This document shows, in pieces, positions 1-11,742 of a DNA stretch of 40,217 nt. The notes beneath the pieces are model-generated. The model made no database searches, was not told the origin of the DNA, and was given only the letters and a program-made list of their open reading frames with translations. Where the stretch lies: the NCBI GenBank assembly GCA_016987375.1, contig PJRA01000313.1:2222839-2263055 (forward strand), read 5' to 3'. The stretch is from Brachionus koreanus (lineage: Eukaryota > Rotifera > Eurotatoria > Ploima > Brachionidae). The position numbers were made by a program, and so were the translations under genes. Within the stretch, counting starts at the first letter, position 1. Every line of letters begins with the position of its first letter.

Positions 1-118
1 CATAATTCTATTGAAAAAAAAATTCTTTACATCAGAAAAAAAACCAAAACTTAATATCATTTTTATTTTTTCAGATATTCGCTTTTAATTTTTGTCCATT
101 TACTTATGCATCACCCGT
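1..118 (-). mobile_element. Terminal part of a Tc1/mariner-like element (left edge)
   Basis: Read on the minus strand, the segment starts just inside a TA dinucleotide (119-120) with acgggtgatgcataagtaaa and continues toward the window edge. The same sequence, with a few substitutions, occurs in the opposite orientation at 40113-40217, also next to a TA. A TA flank and a shared terminus fit Tc1/mariner-type transposons or MITEs derived from them. Only the end is inside the window, so no transposase can be assessed. The family is inferred from the TA flank and the shared terminus, not from a database match. Confidence 0.6.
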
Positions 119-120
119 TA

Positions 121-1408
121 CATTTAGCAATAATATAATGGTTATTGATTAGCATCAAATTGTTTTCTTTTTCACACACAAAACTAAGCTATTGAATATA
201 TTCGTATTTTTTTAAAATGATCTAACTCTTTTTGGAATCTTATTTTTGTTAAGGAAATCAAATCACTACTAATAACTGTAAAAATGCTTTACTACTATGA
301 AAAGAAATATTCAATCTTGATAAAATAATCGATTTCACCAAACAGTTCATTCTCATTTGCCTTGAATTTTATAATGCTACTTGTCAAAATTTAACATTTT
401 CTTATTATTATTGGTTCTAAAATCTCAATTTACGGTCAAAAACTTTTTAATTTTTAAAGTTCTCTTATGAAGTTTTGACTTTTTATTCTTCAATTTCATT
501 TACTTCGCTTAACTAATTAATCAATACTTAACTTATTATTTTTAAAAACATAAAATTGATATAAATTTATTATCATAGAACATACTTTACTAAGATACTG
601 TCCTGGTTAGGAAAAATTCTAAAAAATGTTCCAGATTCCAGTAAGAAATCCTGACAGGATCGTAATTAGGATATGAACGTGAATTTGCTTGAGGGTTATT
701 ACATCTTCAAATTCAATTTAACCATGTCTTTTTCTGAATTTTTTCTTAAATATTTAAAAATAAGTATAAAAATCTTTCGATTTGGTCATTATATTGTTAA
801 CTGTATGTGACTCCCAGTTGTTTTCTAGGTTTTTGACAGTTAATTTCGACCTATCTGATCTGTTGATATAATTAGATTTAGAAAAAAGCCGTTAAACTGG
901 ACCAGAATAACCAAAATCGATAAGAATTTTTGTTCAAGCGTTGCTAGTGGCGGAATTTAAATTTTAAGATTTTTTTGAATTTGATGATTTCAATTTTAAG
1001 AACTTACAAAATTACTTCATTCTTTAAATTTGTACTTTTACTATTTGTACTTTAAAAAACTCTGGTGACTACTGTTATGTGTCATTCAACTTCATAATAT
1101 CTTTTCAGAATTAATTCGAAATAATTAATAATAATAGTAATAACTAATTAGAAATTAAAGTAAGTTCATGGTCACTCCGGCATCGGAAGAGTTATTACAG
1201 ATAGGTCTGACTTTCCTAAAAAGCACGTGGGACATAAACAGCGCAACTTATCATAACATTTAAAATAATCTGCAAACTAGACTAGCTTGGAAGCATAAAC
1301 CAAAAGACATACTCTATTTAAAGAGTAATAACTATAAACATAGGAGCTATAGATTTATAACTATAACTATAACTATAAGCTTCCAAAGTAACGTCTATGT
1401 GCAAAAGA
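121..1408. other. AT-rich intergenic sequence, no gene seen
   Basis: No convincing coding region on either strand. A less AT-rich island at about 1165-1250 reads open for about 31 codons on the plus strand and about as far on the minus strand. It may be repeat-derived, but I recognise nothing in it. A short tandem repeat of ctataa-type units lies at about 1355-1378. Confidence 0.5.
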
Positions 1409-1501
1409 TCAGATGTAAAACAAATTTCCTCTACTTTGAGATTCAATACTGGAATCAATAATCGAAGCCAGTTCCTCCTTTTTCTCATCAGAATTTGGGA
1501 G
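1409..1501 (-). CDS. Possible terminal coding exon of an unknown gene (or a relic)
   Basis: The minus strand shows a good acceptor (tttttgcag) followed by a 30-codon open frame ending in TGA. Its translation starts LPNSDEKKEELAS and ends in NLFYI. Composition and residue pattern look protein-like (charged, amphipathic helix), in contrast with the flanking A/T runs. I could not find a matching upstream exon in 1504-2000, so this may be the last exon of a gene with a distant 5' part, an exon copied by duplication, or chance. I do not recognise the protein. Confidence 0.25.
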   Translation of the reverse strand, partial: LPNSDEKKEELASIIDSSIESQSRGNLFYI

Positions 1502-1994
1502 CTGCAAAAATTAACATTCAGTTAAATAAGAAAAATTAACTAAATTGTTAGTAAATCATTTTTCTAAAGATTATACAAAGAATCAAATCTAAAAAATTAC
1601 TAGCCACATCCCAAACAAAAGTAAAAAAAAATTTGATTAACTATTTTGAAAAATTTACTTAATCAGTAAATTTTTTATTTAAAAATAGTAAAAATTAATT
1701 AAAAAACACAGAGTTTTTTATTCTAATATTAGACAAAATCAGCTAATAAACAAAAAAAATATTTGGTATATTGGAAGTTTTTAATTTTATTTAAAAATTT
1801 ACAATAAAAATAAAAAAATCATTTCTCTAGAAAAAAAATTCACTGATATTTACGTCAGTTTCGCTTAAAATTTCAATCAAATTTTCTTTTTTTACTTTTA
1901 AACAAGATTTTTTTGTTTAAAAGGAAATTCAGTTTTTCTGAAAAAATATTTTTTTATTTAACTTGCCAAAATTTGTGGAATTTACTTTCAATAT
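1502..1994. other. AT-rich spacer
   Basis: Dominated by A and T homopolymer runs. No open frame, tRNA or repeat structure is visible on either strand. Confidence 0.5.
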
Positions 1995-2004
1995 GAGCAA
2001 AATT

Positions 2005-2300
2005 GAGCCCAATTAGCAAAGCGGTTTATGTGTTAGTCATGCAAGCAAAAAATCGAGGGTTTAAATCTGATGAGGGTAGAAAAATCTTCAAATCTATCTC
2101 TGCAATACGGGGCGCATGTTTAAACCCCTCTCATCAAAAAATGATGATGAACTGGTTTTGATTGGGTAATAATTGCAATGTAGATGATCGACTCGATGTA
2201 GTAACTTGTGTCAGATCGGAGCTGTTGCTTTAAAAGATACTTGAAAAGGAGATGAGCGCCTGCCTTTTATCCACTAGGATTGAATAGAGTCAAAAAAAAA
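2005..2300 (+). mobile_element. tRNA-derived SINE with poly(A) tail and target-site duplication
   Basis: The 5' head carries RNA polymerase III promoter elements: an A box (tagcaaagcggt, 2014-2025) and a B box (gggtttaaatctg, 2057-2069) at tRNA-like spacing. A tRNA-unrelated body follows and ends in a short A tail (2292-2300). The flanks gagcaaaatt (1995-2004) and gaacaaaatt (2301-2310) match at 9 of 10 positions, as expected of a target-site duplication. The head does not look like a functional tRNA because the acceptor stem is not convincing. The segment is visibly richer in G and C than its surroundings. It lies 3' of the first dve gene. It would be mobilised by a LINE in trans, and LINE relics occur further along the window. 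Confidence 0.75.
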
Positions 2301-2532
2301 GAACAAAATTAACCAAAAGTTAACCCTTAAAAAAATTAAATATTTATTTGATTTCGAAAAATAAAATCTAAAAAATGTATATTTTTTAAAATAAAATTGC
2401 GAGTAAAACAATTTTTAAAAAATTTTAAAACAAAAAAAAATACAATTAAATCATTTAATACGTTTTCTTGATTTATATGATAAGTAAAAAAGTGTATCTA
2501 ATTAATTGGGCTTTGAAAAATTAAAAAAAAAA

Positions 2533-4899
2533 TCAATTTGAAATTGTTTGTGAATTTTGTGCATTATCTTCACTTTCATAATCACCATAATCATAATCAT
2601 CAAAAATTTCACTATTTTCAGCTTCTTCTTTTCCTGAATTAACGTTTAATTTAGGCTTATTTCTGTTACTCACATCGGCTATATTTGATTCAGAAGCTGC
2701 TATTTTGAGTCTTTTTAATTTAGCTCGGTGATTTTTGAACCATAATTGAATATTTCTAGCTTCTAATTTAGGAAATTTGTATCTATATTCTCCTTTATTA
2801 AGTATATCACATATTTTCTCAATCAAATAATGATCTGGATAAGTTTCAATGGAAAAATAATGTTCCAAAATGGGCACTTCACTAATAGGATCAATGAAAA
2901 CTCGGTTTCGTCGGCTTCCGTTCGTTTTTTGTACACCTAAAGAGTTATTAGATGGATTTTTGTGCAGTTGTGTTACACGATTGTTATTTATGTCTAAATT
3001 ATTTGAGCTAACATCATCATTTTGACAATCAAAATTTAATTTATTTACATTCTGATCACTTTTTTCATGCTTGACTCCTTTTTAATTAATTATTTTGAAT
3101 GATTTATTTTATATTATTTAGTTATGTAATTAAAAACAAACCTTTTGGATTTAAAAAACAACTCTCAACTTTGTCCAAATTGGCTTCTTCAAAATCGTCG
3201 AATGAATTCTTAGAGTCTTCGTTCGATCCTAAATCATGGTTATTGCCATTTTTGCTTTGACTTGAATTTTCGCTCTTGCTCTTTCGTCTTAAAGCTGCAC
3301 GAGCATTCTTAAACCAATACTGAATATTGTAAGGTTCGAGGGGTTTTTTGTCCTTGCGACATGCTAATGAATTCAATGAATCACAAATACTGGCTATTTG
3401 ATATCGACTTGGATGATGTGTTTGCTCAAATATCTGCATTAAACGGCTTATCTCTTCATGAGGATCAAATGTGGTTCTTTCCCGCTGTTTCTTTTCTTTG
3501 GAAAAATTTTGACTTGAATTAATATCTTGCTGAAATTGCCTTTGGAATTGCTCACGATGCATATTTTGAAAAGAAAAATTATCTTCACTATTAGCCGATT
3601 TTGTCACAGTTTGACACTCATTGGGTCTAAAAGAAGACACAGAAGATGTAGATGATGCAGATGAAAAGCTTGATGATGGAGATGCATAGTTATTTGACTT
3701 GTTTGATTCATTTAAATTGTTAACTAGTCGAGTCTCAACTGAAAGATTAGATGAAGAATTCTTTGAATACTGATTTGGTTTATGAATAATGTTTGATAAA
3801 TCTGTCTGATTATCAGGCTTTTTAAGACCGTTCAAATACTGACTTAGAATTGGAAAGTTAAACATAGAAAAAAGATTAGCCAAGTGAGGATTTGTGTATA
3901 ACAAGGCTGTTAAATTTGGAGACATATTTGGAATTTTGGAATTTAAAGCCAAATTGTTCAAGTATTGTCCATTTGATTCTGATGTACTTTCATTATCGTC
4001 TTGATCTTCAATTTCATTGAGTTGTTGAAGTTCTTCTTGATTTGTAATTTGAGTTAAATTAGATTCTAATTGTTCATTAGCTCCTTGATAATCATCTAAT
4101 TGCTCAAAATTTTCATTATTATCTTCATCATCATCAACAATGTTTTTTAAATCTTGTAGCTTTTTTCGTATTTGATTCTTGGCACAAGTTTCGATGCATT
4201 CAACGTTCTTATGATTGGAATCATCAATTTTTCTGCCAATAATAGAACAAAATAAAATTTATTTTTTAATTTTTAATATAAAAAAACTAACTTTGTTTTT
4301 ATTTTAATATTTATAGAAATCAGGCTTATTACTTTCTTAAGAACATCGAATACGGACAGCGAGTCAGCGTCATTTGGCTCTAATTTAGAGCTTTGGGCTA
4401 CCAAATTTGATTTTTGGTCACATAATTTATCTAGTGATTGATTAATTGAACAAATTTTATTCAAAGAAATCGGTTCCCAATCTCCCAATTTCACTAAACC
4501 TTGAAAAAAAAAATCCCAAATTTAAATTTTTTGCAAATTAATTTTTTTTTAAAGTTTACCATCGACAATTAAATAGTTTTCCTTGTTTTCTAAATCAATT
4601 TGGTCAAAAAGGGTATATAAAAGATATTTGTATTTGATATTAGCTGAGACCAGAAGATAATCTTTGAACAAAATGGAATTGGACGAAGATGAGAAAACAG
4701 TTGAGCTTTTATTTGGTGAAAAGTTAACAATTTCTACTGAAGTTAGAATTGGAAGCTTGTAGTTCGGAATGGAATTGGAATGTTCACTGAAGTGCAACTT
4801 GCCACGATTGAATTTTTGCTTGAACAAATGTGCATTGCGACGTTTAAAATACATTTTTCGATGATTTACCTTTGATTTACTAGTTGAATTAAACTTCAT
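2533..4899 (-). CDS. dve: Defective proventriculus-type homeobox protein, paralog A
   Basis: Homeobox transcription factor of the Dve/SATB (compass) group. Splicing by eye gives four exons: 4899-4560, 4499-4292, 4232-3142 and 3077-2533 (727 aa), with GT-AG introns of 60, 59 and 64 nt. An N-terminal CMP/ULD-type domain covers roughly residues 16-150 (YFKRRNAHLF... YLLVSANIKYKYLL... GDWEPIS). Homeodomain 1 is at about 432-500 (ERTTFDP start, long helix2-helix3 insertion with ACRKDKKPLEP, recognition helix IQYWFKNARA). Homeodomain 2 is at about 602-671 (RRNRVFIDP start, IQLWFKNHRAKLKRL). The linkers are Ser/Asn-rich and acidic. The start is chosen because it aligns with paralog B. In flies Dve acts in the nucleus in midgut, proventriculus and appendage patterning; the role here is inferred. 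Assignment to the Dve family is confident, exact splice sites less so. Confidence 0.88.
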
Positions 4900-7800
4900 T
4901 TCGAATGTTTTTGAATAAAAATTAGACTGGTAATGATTAGAATTTTAATTTATACTCATAAAATTGTTATCATTTTAAATTTTTTTAATCTTAAAGAAAG
5001 AAAAAAATGATGTTTAATTTGGGACAGTGGTTGCAAAAAAAGGATGAACAGTTTTTTACTTCAACTTTATTTAGATAGATAAATTTGGTTTATAGAAAAT
5101 TTTGGCGCCTAGAAATTAATTGATCAGGATTCGATTTTATGGATTGAGAATTTTTTATTCTATTTATTTAAAAAACGAAATTTTTTTGGCGCAGATTATG
5201 AATTTTATTAAAAATAATATAGAAATGACAAGAATATAAGCTAAAGATTGAAAATCTAAACAAGCAGAAACAGTTTTCGCTTTAAGCAATAAAATCTTAG
5301 ATCTTTGAGAAAGAAAAAAAATTGAATAAATACTTTGATCATGATTATTTATCTATTTAGCTTTCATTAAAACATATCTATTTACCTGCATATCCAACTA
5401 CCAGAACCATTTTGGTAAAATTATCATTATTTTTGCTAATTAAATGCTCCATTAAAGATTTAATTTTTACCTCACCGAATCTAAATTACTTGTTTTGAAT
5501 AACTATTGGATAATCACAAAATATTTCCAATGTTTCCAAGCTGAAAAATTGCCAAACGTTCCAAAGATATGCTTGCTTTTGAAAATCTGTCAATATAGAA
5601 ATTTCAAAATTAAGAAAGTATTTTCATTATTTTTCGAAGTATAAAAAAAAATTCTTTTTTTATACCTTTGATTTTGTTATTATTGTTATTATACAAAGAC
5701 ACAGATATGTTAAACATAGAAAACTCTAGGAAAAGAAGAAATAAATTTAAATTTAAGTTTAGTCTTTTTGAAAAAAAAAAAGTTTTAAAAATAAATCAAA
5801 TATAGCCAAGTTTAAAAACTAATAGCAATAATAATGATAAATCAAAAACTAATTAATTAAAATAAAAATTTTCGAGTAGAGGCCTTATTTTTTTTTTAAT
5901 TTTGAGATAACTACAACCATGACAAGTTCCTTTTATAATAAATCAAATTTTCTAATGAGAGCCCAAATTTGGCGTGGCCAAAGCCCTGAGATTTTATGAA
6001 AAACTTAATTAATTTTGAGTTTAAAATACTGATTTATTTTTTTGCTTCAAAAATTACAAAATTTTATCACAAATAATAACTACCATTCTATTCCGACTCA
6101 ATGAATTATTCCTATTTTAATATCGAGGTTGGCCAACAATAACGCAATAAATGAAAAAGTGTTTCATTAAGCTTTTGTTTTATTTATTCAATTTGAGTTT
6201 CTCAAAGTTTCGAACAAAATAATTTTAAACTATAAAAACTATGCTTTTTAAAGTTCTCACAAAAGTAAAATTATTTATCTTCAAATAATTTCAACAAAAT
6301 TTTCTTGTTTAAAAAATAGAATTTAAATAATACTTTATTCTTTTAATAAAATAATATAAATGACAATTTTTTTTATTTATTGAAGTAATATTTATCTCAA
6401 AATAAATCGACCCAAGTCTAATCTTGTAATTTAATTCTCACTTAAATAACATTTTCAGTCGAATTAGTCGGGCACTAATCGAATAAATTCACCAAATTAA
6501 ATTAACTAACTCGATAATTCTTGGCCTTAACAAAGCTATTTAGCTTTAATTTTATTCATATCATTAGTCAAATAAAAATTAATACTTCAAATAGCTATGA
6601 TTTATTCTATACTTTTACAACATTTTGAAATTAAAATTTGAGCATTAGTAATTAATTTTTGCATGAAAAAAAATCATTAGCCAAAATTTTGCTAAACTAT
6701 TCAATTAAAATCATCGGGTGAATAAAAAAATGATACTAAAGAAAAGAGACTAGATTTATTAGACATAGTACTTAGTTCAGTCTTTTCAATTTCGATTCTT
6801 GATCAAAAAATTAATCATTCTGGCTTCTTAAATATACTAAGCAATAAAATGAGAAAATATATATTATACAATATTTTTGGATATTTAGCTTTAAAATTGA
6901 AACTATTTATCATTCTTTAATATTTAACCATTAATTAATATATAAGTTTTGCGACAATATATGTGTATATATATATTTATCTATTTTTGAAATCAAGCTT
7001 AGAAAAACACTGTTTTAGAATAAAGTTTAAGCTTCAATAACTCTAGAGTAGCAAAAACAATTTGTTTCATTTTTTCCTATGTTTTGCCATGTATTAATTT
7101 CATCTCCTTCATGATTCGGTTCTTAATGATCTAAAAATATTTTAGCCAAAGTAATTAGCAGAGATTTGAAAAATTTAAATTATTACAAAATCATTTTCTA
7201 AATTATCAGAATCAATTTTTTAGAGTGTTAATTCGAATTTTTTATTTTTCAAAATTACTTTTATTTAAAATTTTATTTTAAATTTTAAGTGCAAATTATT
7301 TTTTTGGATTAAATCAGAAAAAAACTCTTCAAATTCAATGAATTGATCTTTAAAAAAATTCAATTTGAATCAAAATTAGAAACAAAGATCTGGTTATGCA
7401 AATTGACGTCAATTATCAAACTTTCAAATTTATTTAAAAACAAATGAATCTAAGCTTATGCATTCCAAGCTAGTCAGTTTAAAAGCATCAATTGACATGA
7501 TTTTTATTTAAAAATTTGGCTAAATTTCTAAAGATTTTGTTTTATCTAGATAAATGAAAAGAAAGCAGTCATTTAGACTAATTTTTACCAACTTTAAAGC
7601 AATTATGTTTATTTTTATTAGTAACTTGAATTTTAAAATGAATATTAAAGAATTAGAATTTGTGTTTACATACTAAACTATGTGCAATTTAAAGTCACAG
7701 CCAATTTATCAAAATCAAATCATTCAATTCATGCAAATTCTTTTTTGTTTTAGCCTTAGAAAATATTTATCTATAATTTTAAATAGTTTAGTTTAAAATA

Positions 7801-8984
7801 AAATTTCAATTTAATTCAAGATCAGCTTTAAGATAATAATTTGAAATATTTTATTAATTTAATGAAATCAAGCAGATTATATTAAGAAAGTAAATAAGAT
7901 TTTACGAATTAGTATATTACTGAAATGAGTTAATTTTTTTTAGAAAGAATCGAATTAAAAAAATCAGAATTGACTGTAGATTAAAATAATTTTGAAACTT
8001 AAAGTTTACTTTCTTATTAGATAAATTTTTTTCAAGTATATAATAAATAGATTAAAAAAAATTAAAAATCCCAATTTAAAATTGATTTTGTAGTTTAATA
8101 GTGCTTGATAGAATAAATGTTTATAGACTTGTAATTTGAAAAGTAAAAAATTTTTATTTACAAAAAACCTACCGAATGCTTGTGTTTTCTAAGATAGAAA
8201 TAATAATATTTTATTTAAAAAAGCCTAAATTCCTAAAAAAATAATATTAAATTAAAAAAATTTTAAATTAAATAATTAATAATTACAAAATTTATTAAAA
8301 TAACAAAATGAATCATGAATTTATTTTTCTCTTAAAAAGATTGAAAAATTTTTTCTGGTTTCATTTTTTGTAAATCTTATTTAAATTCTAAATCTTTTGA
8401 TCTAGAAACTAGTTTTCATAAATTACTAAACTTTCATTAAAGTTAGGCTAAACATAAAAAAAAGTCCAAGAAATTCAATTTTATGACTATAGGAAAATAT
8501 TAATTATTTGAATTTTAGGTAATGATTTGATGCGTAATTATGTCAATTGAGACTCTTATATTTAAAAATTGTTCTTTCTATTTTGAGTCATTTAAAAAAC
8601 TAAAATCATTTGAATCATTTGACCATATCTTCTTATAGAAATTTAAAAGAGTGTTCATTTTTGATGTAGCTTTATTAATTTTATATTAAGTAAAATAAAC
8701 ATAACCAAAATACAAAACATTAAGGAATAGTTTTTGGGAACGAAAAAAAAACCAACAAAAAATACTAATTAAAATTTTGGAATAATTTCTGTTTACGCAC
8801 TCAGAACTTATTTTATAAATGGAATAAAATAACAAATAACTTTTACAAATTCGATTATCTTTAAATTATAAAATAACAAAATTTAGACTAATTTAAAAAA
8901 TTAAAATTGATTCAAAGAAAAAAAATTTTTCGAAAAAAAAATCTTATACCAAGAGTAAAGTATGCTAGCATTATTAAAAAAAAA
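4900..8984. other. Spacer between the dve paralogs; upstream region of paralog A
   Basis: About 4 kb of very AT-rich DNA without a supportable gene. The proximal part (5100-5192) holds two GGCGC-containing motifs described separately. A short (TA)n-like run lies at about 6955-6978. The region probably contains the promoter and enhancers of paralog A (transcribed leftward) and the 3' end of paralog B, but individual elements cannot be assigned from sequence alone. Confidence 0.5.
5100..5192 (-). promoter_or_regulatory. GGCGC motif pair upstream of dve paralog A
   Basis: TTTTGGCGCCTAG at 5100-5112 is followed by a TTAATT core. A second TTTTTTTGGCGC lies at 5181-5192. Both are within 300 nt upstream of the chosen ATG of paralog A. 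TTTGGCGC resembles the E2F consensus, and GGCGCC is palindromic. The same 13-mer occurs upstream of paralog B, which is the main reason to list it. Function is inferred. Confidence 0.4.
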
Positions 8985-11320
8985 TTATGACACAGGATTC
9001 GATTGATTTTGATTAAGACTTGAACACGATGGATTTGTTTTTAGTCTCTTTAATTTTGCCCTATGATTTTTGAACCACAACTGAATGTTTCTTGATTCTA
9101 ATTTGGGAAATTTGTATCTATATTCACCTTTGTTAAGGTTTTCGCATATTTTTTCTATTAAATAGTGATCCGGATAAGTCTCGATGGAAAAGTAATGTTC
9201 CAAAATGGGCACTTCACTAATTGGATCAATAAAAACTCGATTTCGACGACTTCCATTTGAGGAATTTCGATTTTTTGAGCCAGGACTTGCATTTGAATTA
9301 AAATTATTAGCAGAGCTATTAGTTATTTCTTGGTTATTATCATCGCCATCAACACTCAAATCATCTTGATACTCACATTCTTCATATGAATTATTTTCTA
9401 CATTCTCTAAATTTTCTTTATCGTTGTTTTTAGTATATCCATTTTCTTTATAATAATAGTTATTAAATTAAATTTAAAAAATTTATTGAATAAATTTTTA
9501 CCTGAACCTGAATTTTGATGATATTCATAATTTGAATCATAATTATCGTTTAAATTGGTTTCCTCGTCATCATTTAACTCATCTTCATCAAGAACAGAAT
9601 CTTCATAGTTTTGATCCGAATTTTCTCCACTTAAATCAATGTTATCTGTAAACTTAGAGTCTAGAGAATGTGACGAAGGCTTAGTGTTCAATACTTTGTT
9701 CAAAAATTCTTCATCTTTATGCGTACTAGCTGCTTTGGAGTTTGATTCAAAATTAGAATTGGGATTGTCACCTTTAACTTTTCGTCTTAAAGCTGCACGA
9801 GCATTTTTGAACCAATATTGTATATTGTAAGGCTCTAGAGGTTTTTTGTCCTTGCGACAAGCTAGAGAATTTAAAAAATCACAAATATTCGCAATTTGAA
9901 ATCGTGTCGGATGATGTGTTCTTTCAAACACCTGCATTAGTCTAGTGATTTCTTCTTGTGGATCAAATGTAGTTCTTTCTCTTTGGCGACGGTTGCCATA
10001 ACTCATTTTTATTTGACTTTGACTTGGTAGATTTTTAAACTGCTCATTTGTAATCATCTCTCTTGTGTATTTTGAGCTCAAAGACTGCATAGAATCGAAT
10101 TGTTTTATATTAGCCATTTTAGAACAGTTAGATGATGAAGTAGATGAAGTTGTGGAGAGTGACGGAGATGGCGACGCGTTATCAAAACCAACATTATTGT
10201 TTTGAATTTTGCTAGTATTCACACTTAAATTTTGGTTAATTTTTTTGCTATTTACATTTTTATTAACGTCTTTGCATAAATTGAGGGGTTGTTGATTATG
10301 TTGATTATCAGTATCAGCATTAAAGTCTTCGTTAAAACTCGTAAAATCTTTTTTTTCTTGGTGATTTTTGAGCCCATTCAAAAGTTGGGATATGATGGGT
10401 AAGTTGAAGAGAGGCAGAAGACTAGCAAATTGAGGATTTGAATACAACATGGATGTGTAATTAGGTGCAGTGCTCAATTTTGGACTGTCCATATCAATAG
10501 CCTCTTTATCTTCCTCCATGTCTTTATCATCTTGAATCAAATTATTATCTTGATTCGAATACGTTTCTGTCCTCTGAGATTGCATATCTTCGGTACTATT
10601 ATTCTTAACAATTATTCTGATTGTAGCAAAGCTGACCACATGTGACAAAATATCATAGACTGTAATACTGGTATTTTTTGGATTGTTTTCACTTCGATAC
10701 GAATTTTCGGACACATTACTTTTAGAACTTGAGCAAACATCTGACGGCTCGTTTATCTGACAATTATCGGCATCTTCGATATCACCGTTGTTCGATTCCT
10801 TGCTATTTACACCGATCGGACCATGCTGGTCCAATTTATCTGTCACATTATTGGCTTCAAATTTAAAACATTGTTTTATCGAACTAATACTGCTTAAGCT
10901 GATCGGCTCCCAGTTTTTTATTTGTAAAAAGCCTTTATAAATAATTTAGAATATTTAAAACTTTTAAATTATTTAGGAAAAAAATTTACCATCTACAATT
11001 GTAAAGTTGTCTTTCGAGTCCAAGTTAACTTGCTCGTATAAAGTACGCAATAGGTATTTGTATTTGGTCTTTGAGGAAATTAGAAGATAGTCATTATAGA
11101 GAATTGAATTGTTTTCAGAAGTTATTGAATTGTGGTCTTGAGCTAGTTCAAAGCATGTCAAAACAGGCAGCTTATAATTAAATTGATTTTTGGTGTTTTC
11201 TTTCAATTTCGAATAGTATCGATTAAAAAACTTGTTTTTTTTGAACAAGTGCGCATTACGTTTTCTAAAGTACATGCTACGGTGTTTTTGCTTGATTAGC
11301 TTTAGATTATTCAATTTCAT
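8985..11320 (-). CDS. dve: Defective proventriculus-type homeobox protein, paralog B
   Basis: Second dve copy, same strand and domain order as paralog A. Three exons: 11320-10990, 10932-9502 and 9445-8985 (740 aa), with introns of 57 and 56 nt. It has a CMP/ULD-type domain from about residue 16 (MYFRKRNAHLF... YLLISSKTKYKYLL... NWEPIS), homeodomain 1 at about 426-495 and homeodomain 2 at about 654-723, both nearly identical to A over the helices. The frame stays open upstream to 11377, but the internal Met at 11320 aligns with the start of A, with 15 residues to the shared MYF motif, so it is preferred. A PLNLCK motif (about 326-331) resembles a CtBP-binding site and is not obvious in A. Acidic Asp/Glu/Asn-rich stretches follow homeodomain 1. 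It lacks the intron found in A after the CMP region. Nuclear DNA-binding regulator by family. Confidence 0.88.
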
Positions 11321-11442
11321 TTTGATTGGAATTTGTTTTTGGAATAAAAATAAATGTGATTGAATTTGAAAATTCAATTGAACGGCATCTTATATATCTA
11401 AATAAAGTTTAAGTTTAGATAATTTTATTAAAGGATGTAATT

Positions 11443-11483
11443 GGGCGCCATTTGAACAGATAAACTTGTTTTTTGGCGCCTAG
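11443..11483 (-). promoter_or_regulatory. GGCGC motif pair upstream of dve paralog B
   Basis: GGGCGCC at 11443-11449 and TTTTGGCGCCTAG at 11471-11483, the latter followed by gctaattaaaa. They sit 123-163 nt upstream of the chosen ATG. The 13-mer is identical to the one upstream of paralog A and is likewise followed by an AT-rich homeodomain-type core (TAATTA). Possible E2F-like sites or a conserved initiation-region motif. Function is inferred. Confidence 0.4.
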
Positions 11484-11742
11484 GCTAATTAAAATGACAC
11501 TTTGGACCGCTAAAATCCGAAAAAATAAATTAAAAAAATGCATTAAAATTGGTTGAATTGCTAAAGACTTTATTTAACTTTTATTAGATCAACTTTACAC
11601 GACAAATTATAATATTTTCTAACAACAAAAAAATTTTTTCTGAGATTTATTCCCGATTCAAATAAGCAAATATGATTATGATGATTATTTTATTAAGGAT
11701 TTAGCCAACAACAAGAAATATATATATATAAAAATAATGAGA

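Noticed and set aside
2005..2082. Functional tRNA gene
   Set aside because: A and B boxes are present, but the acceptor stem is not convincing and the sequence continues into a SINE body with an A tail and target duplication.
9639..9830. Plus-strand frame over dve paralog B
   Set aside because: Antisense of the acidic linker and homeodomain 1 coding region.
11320..11377. N-terminal extension of dve paralog B to the upstream ATG
   Set aside because: Paralog A begins at the position matching the internal Met, and the extra 19 residues have no counterpart.
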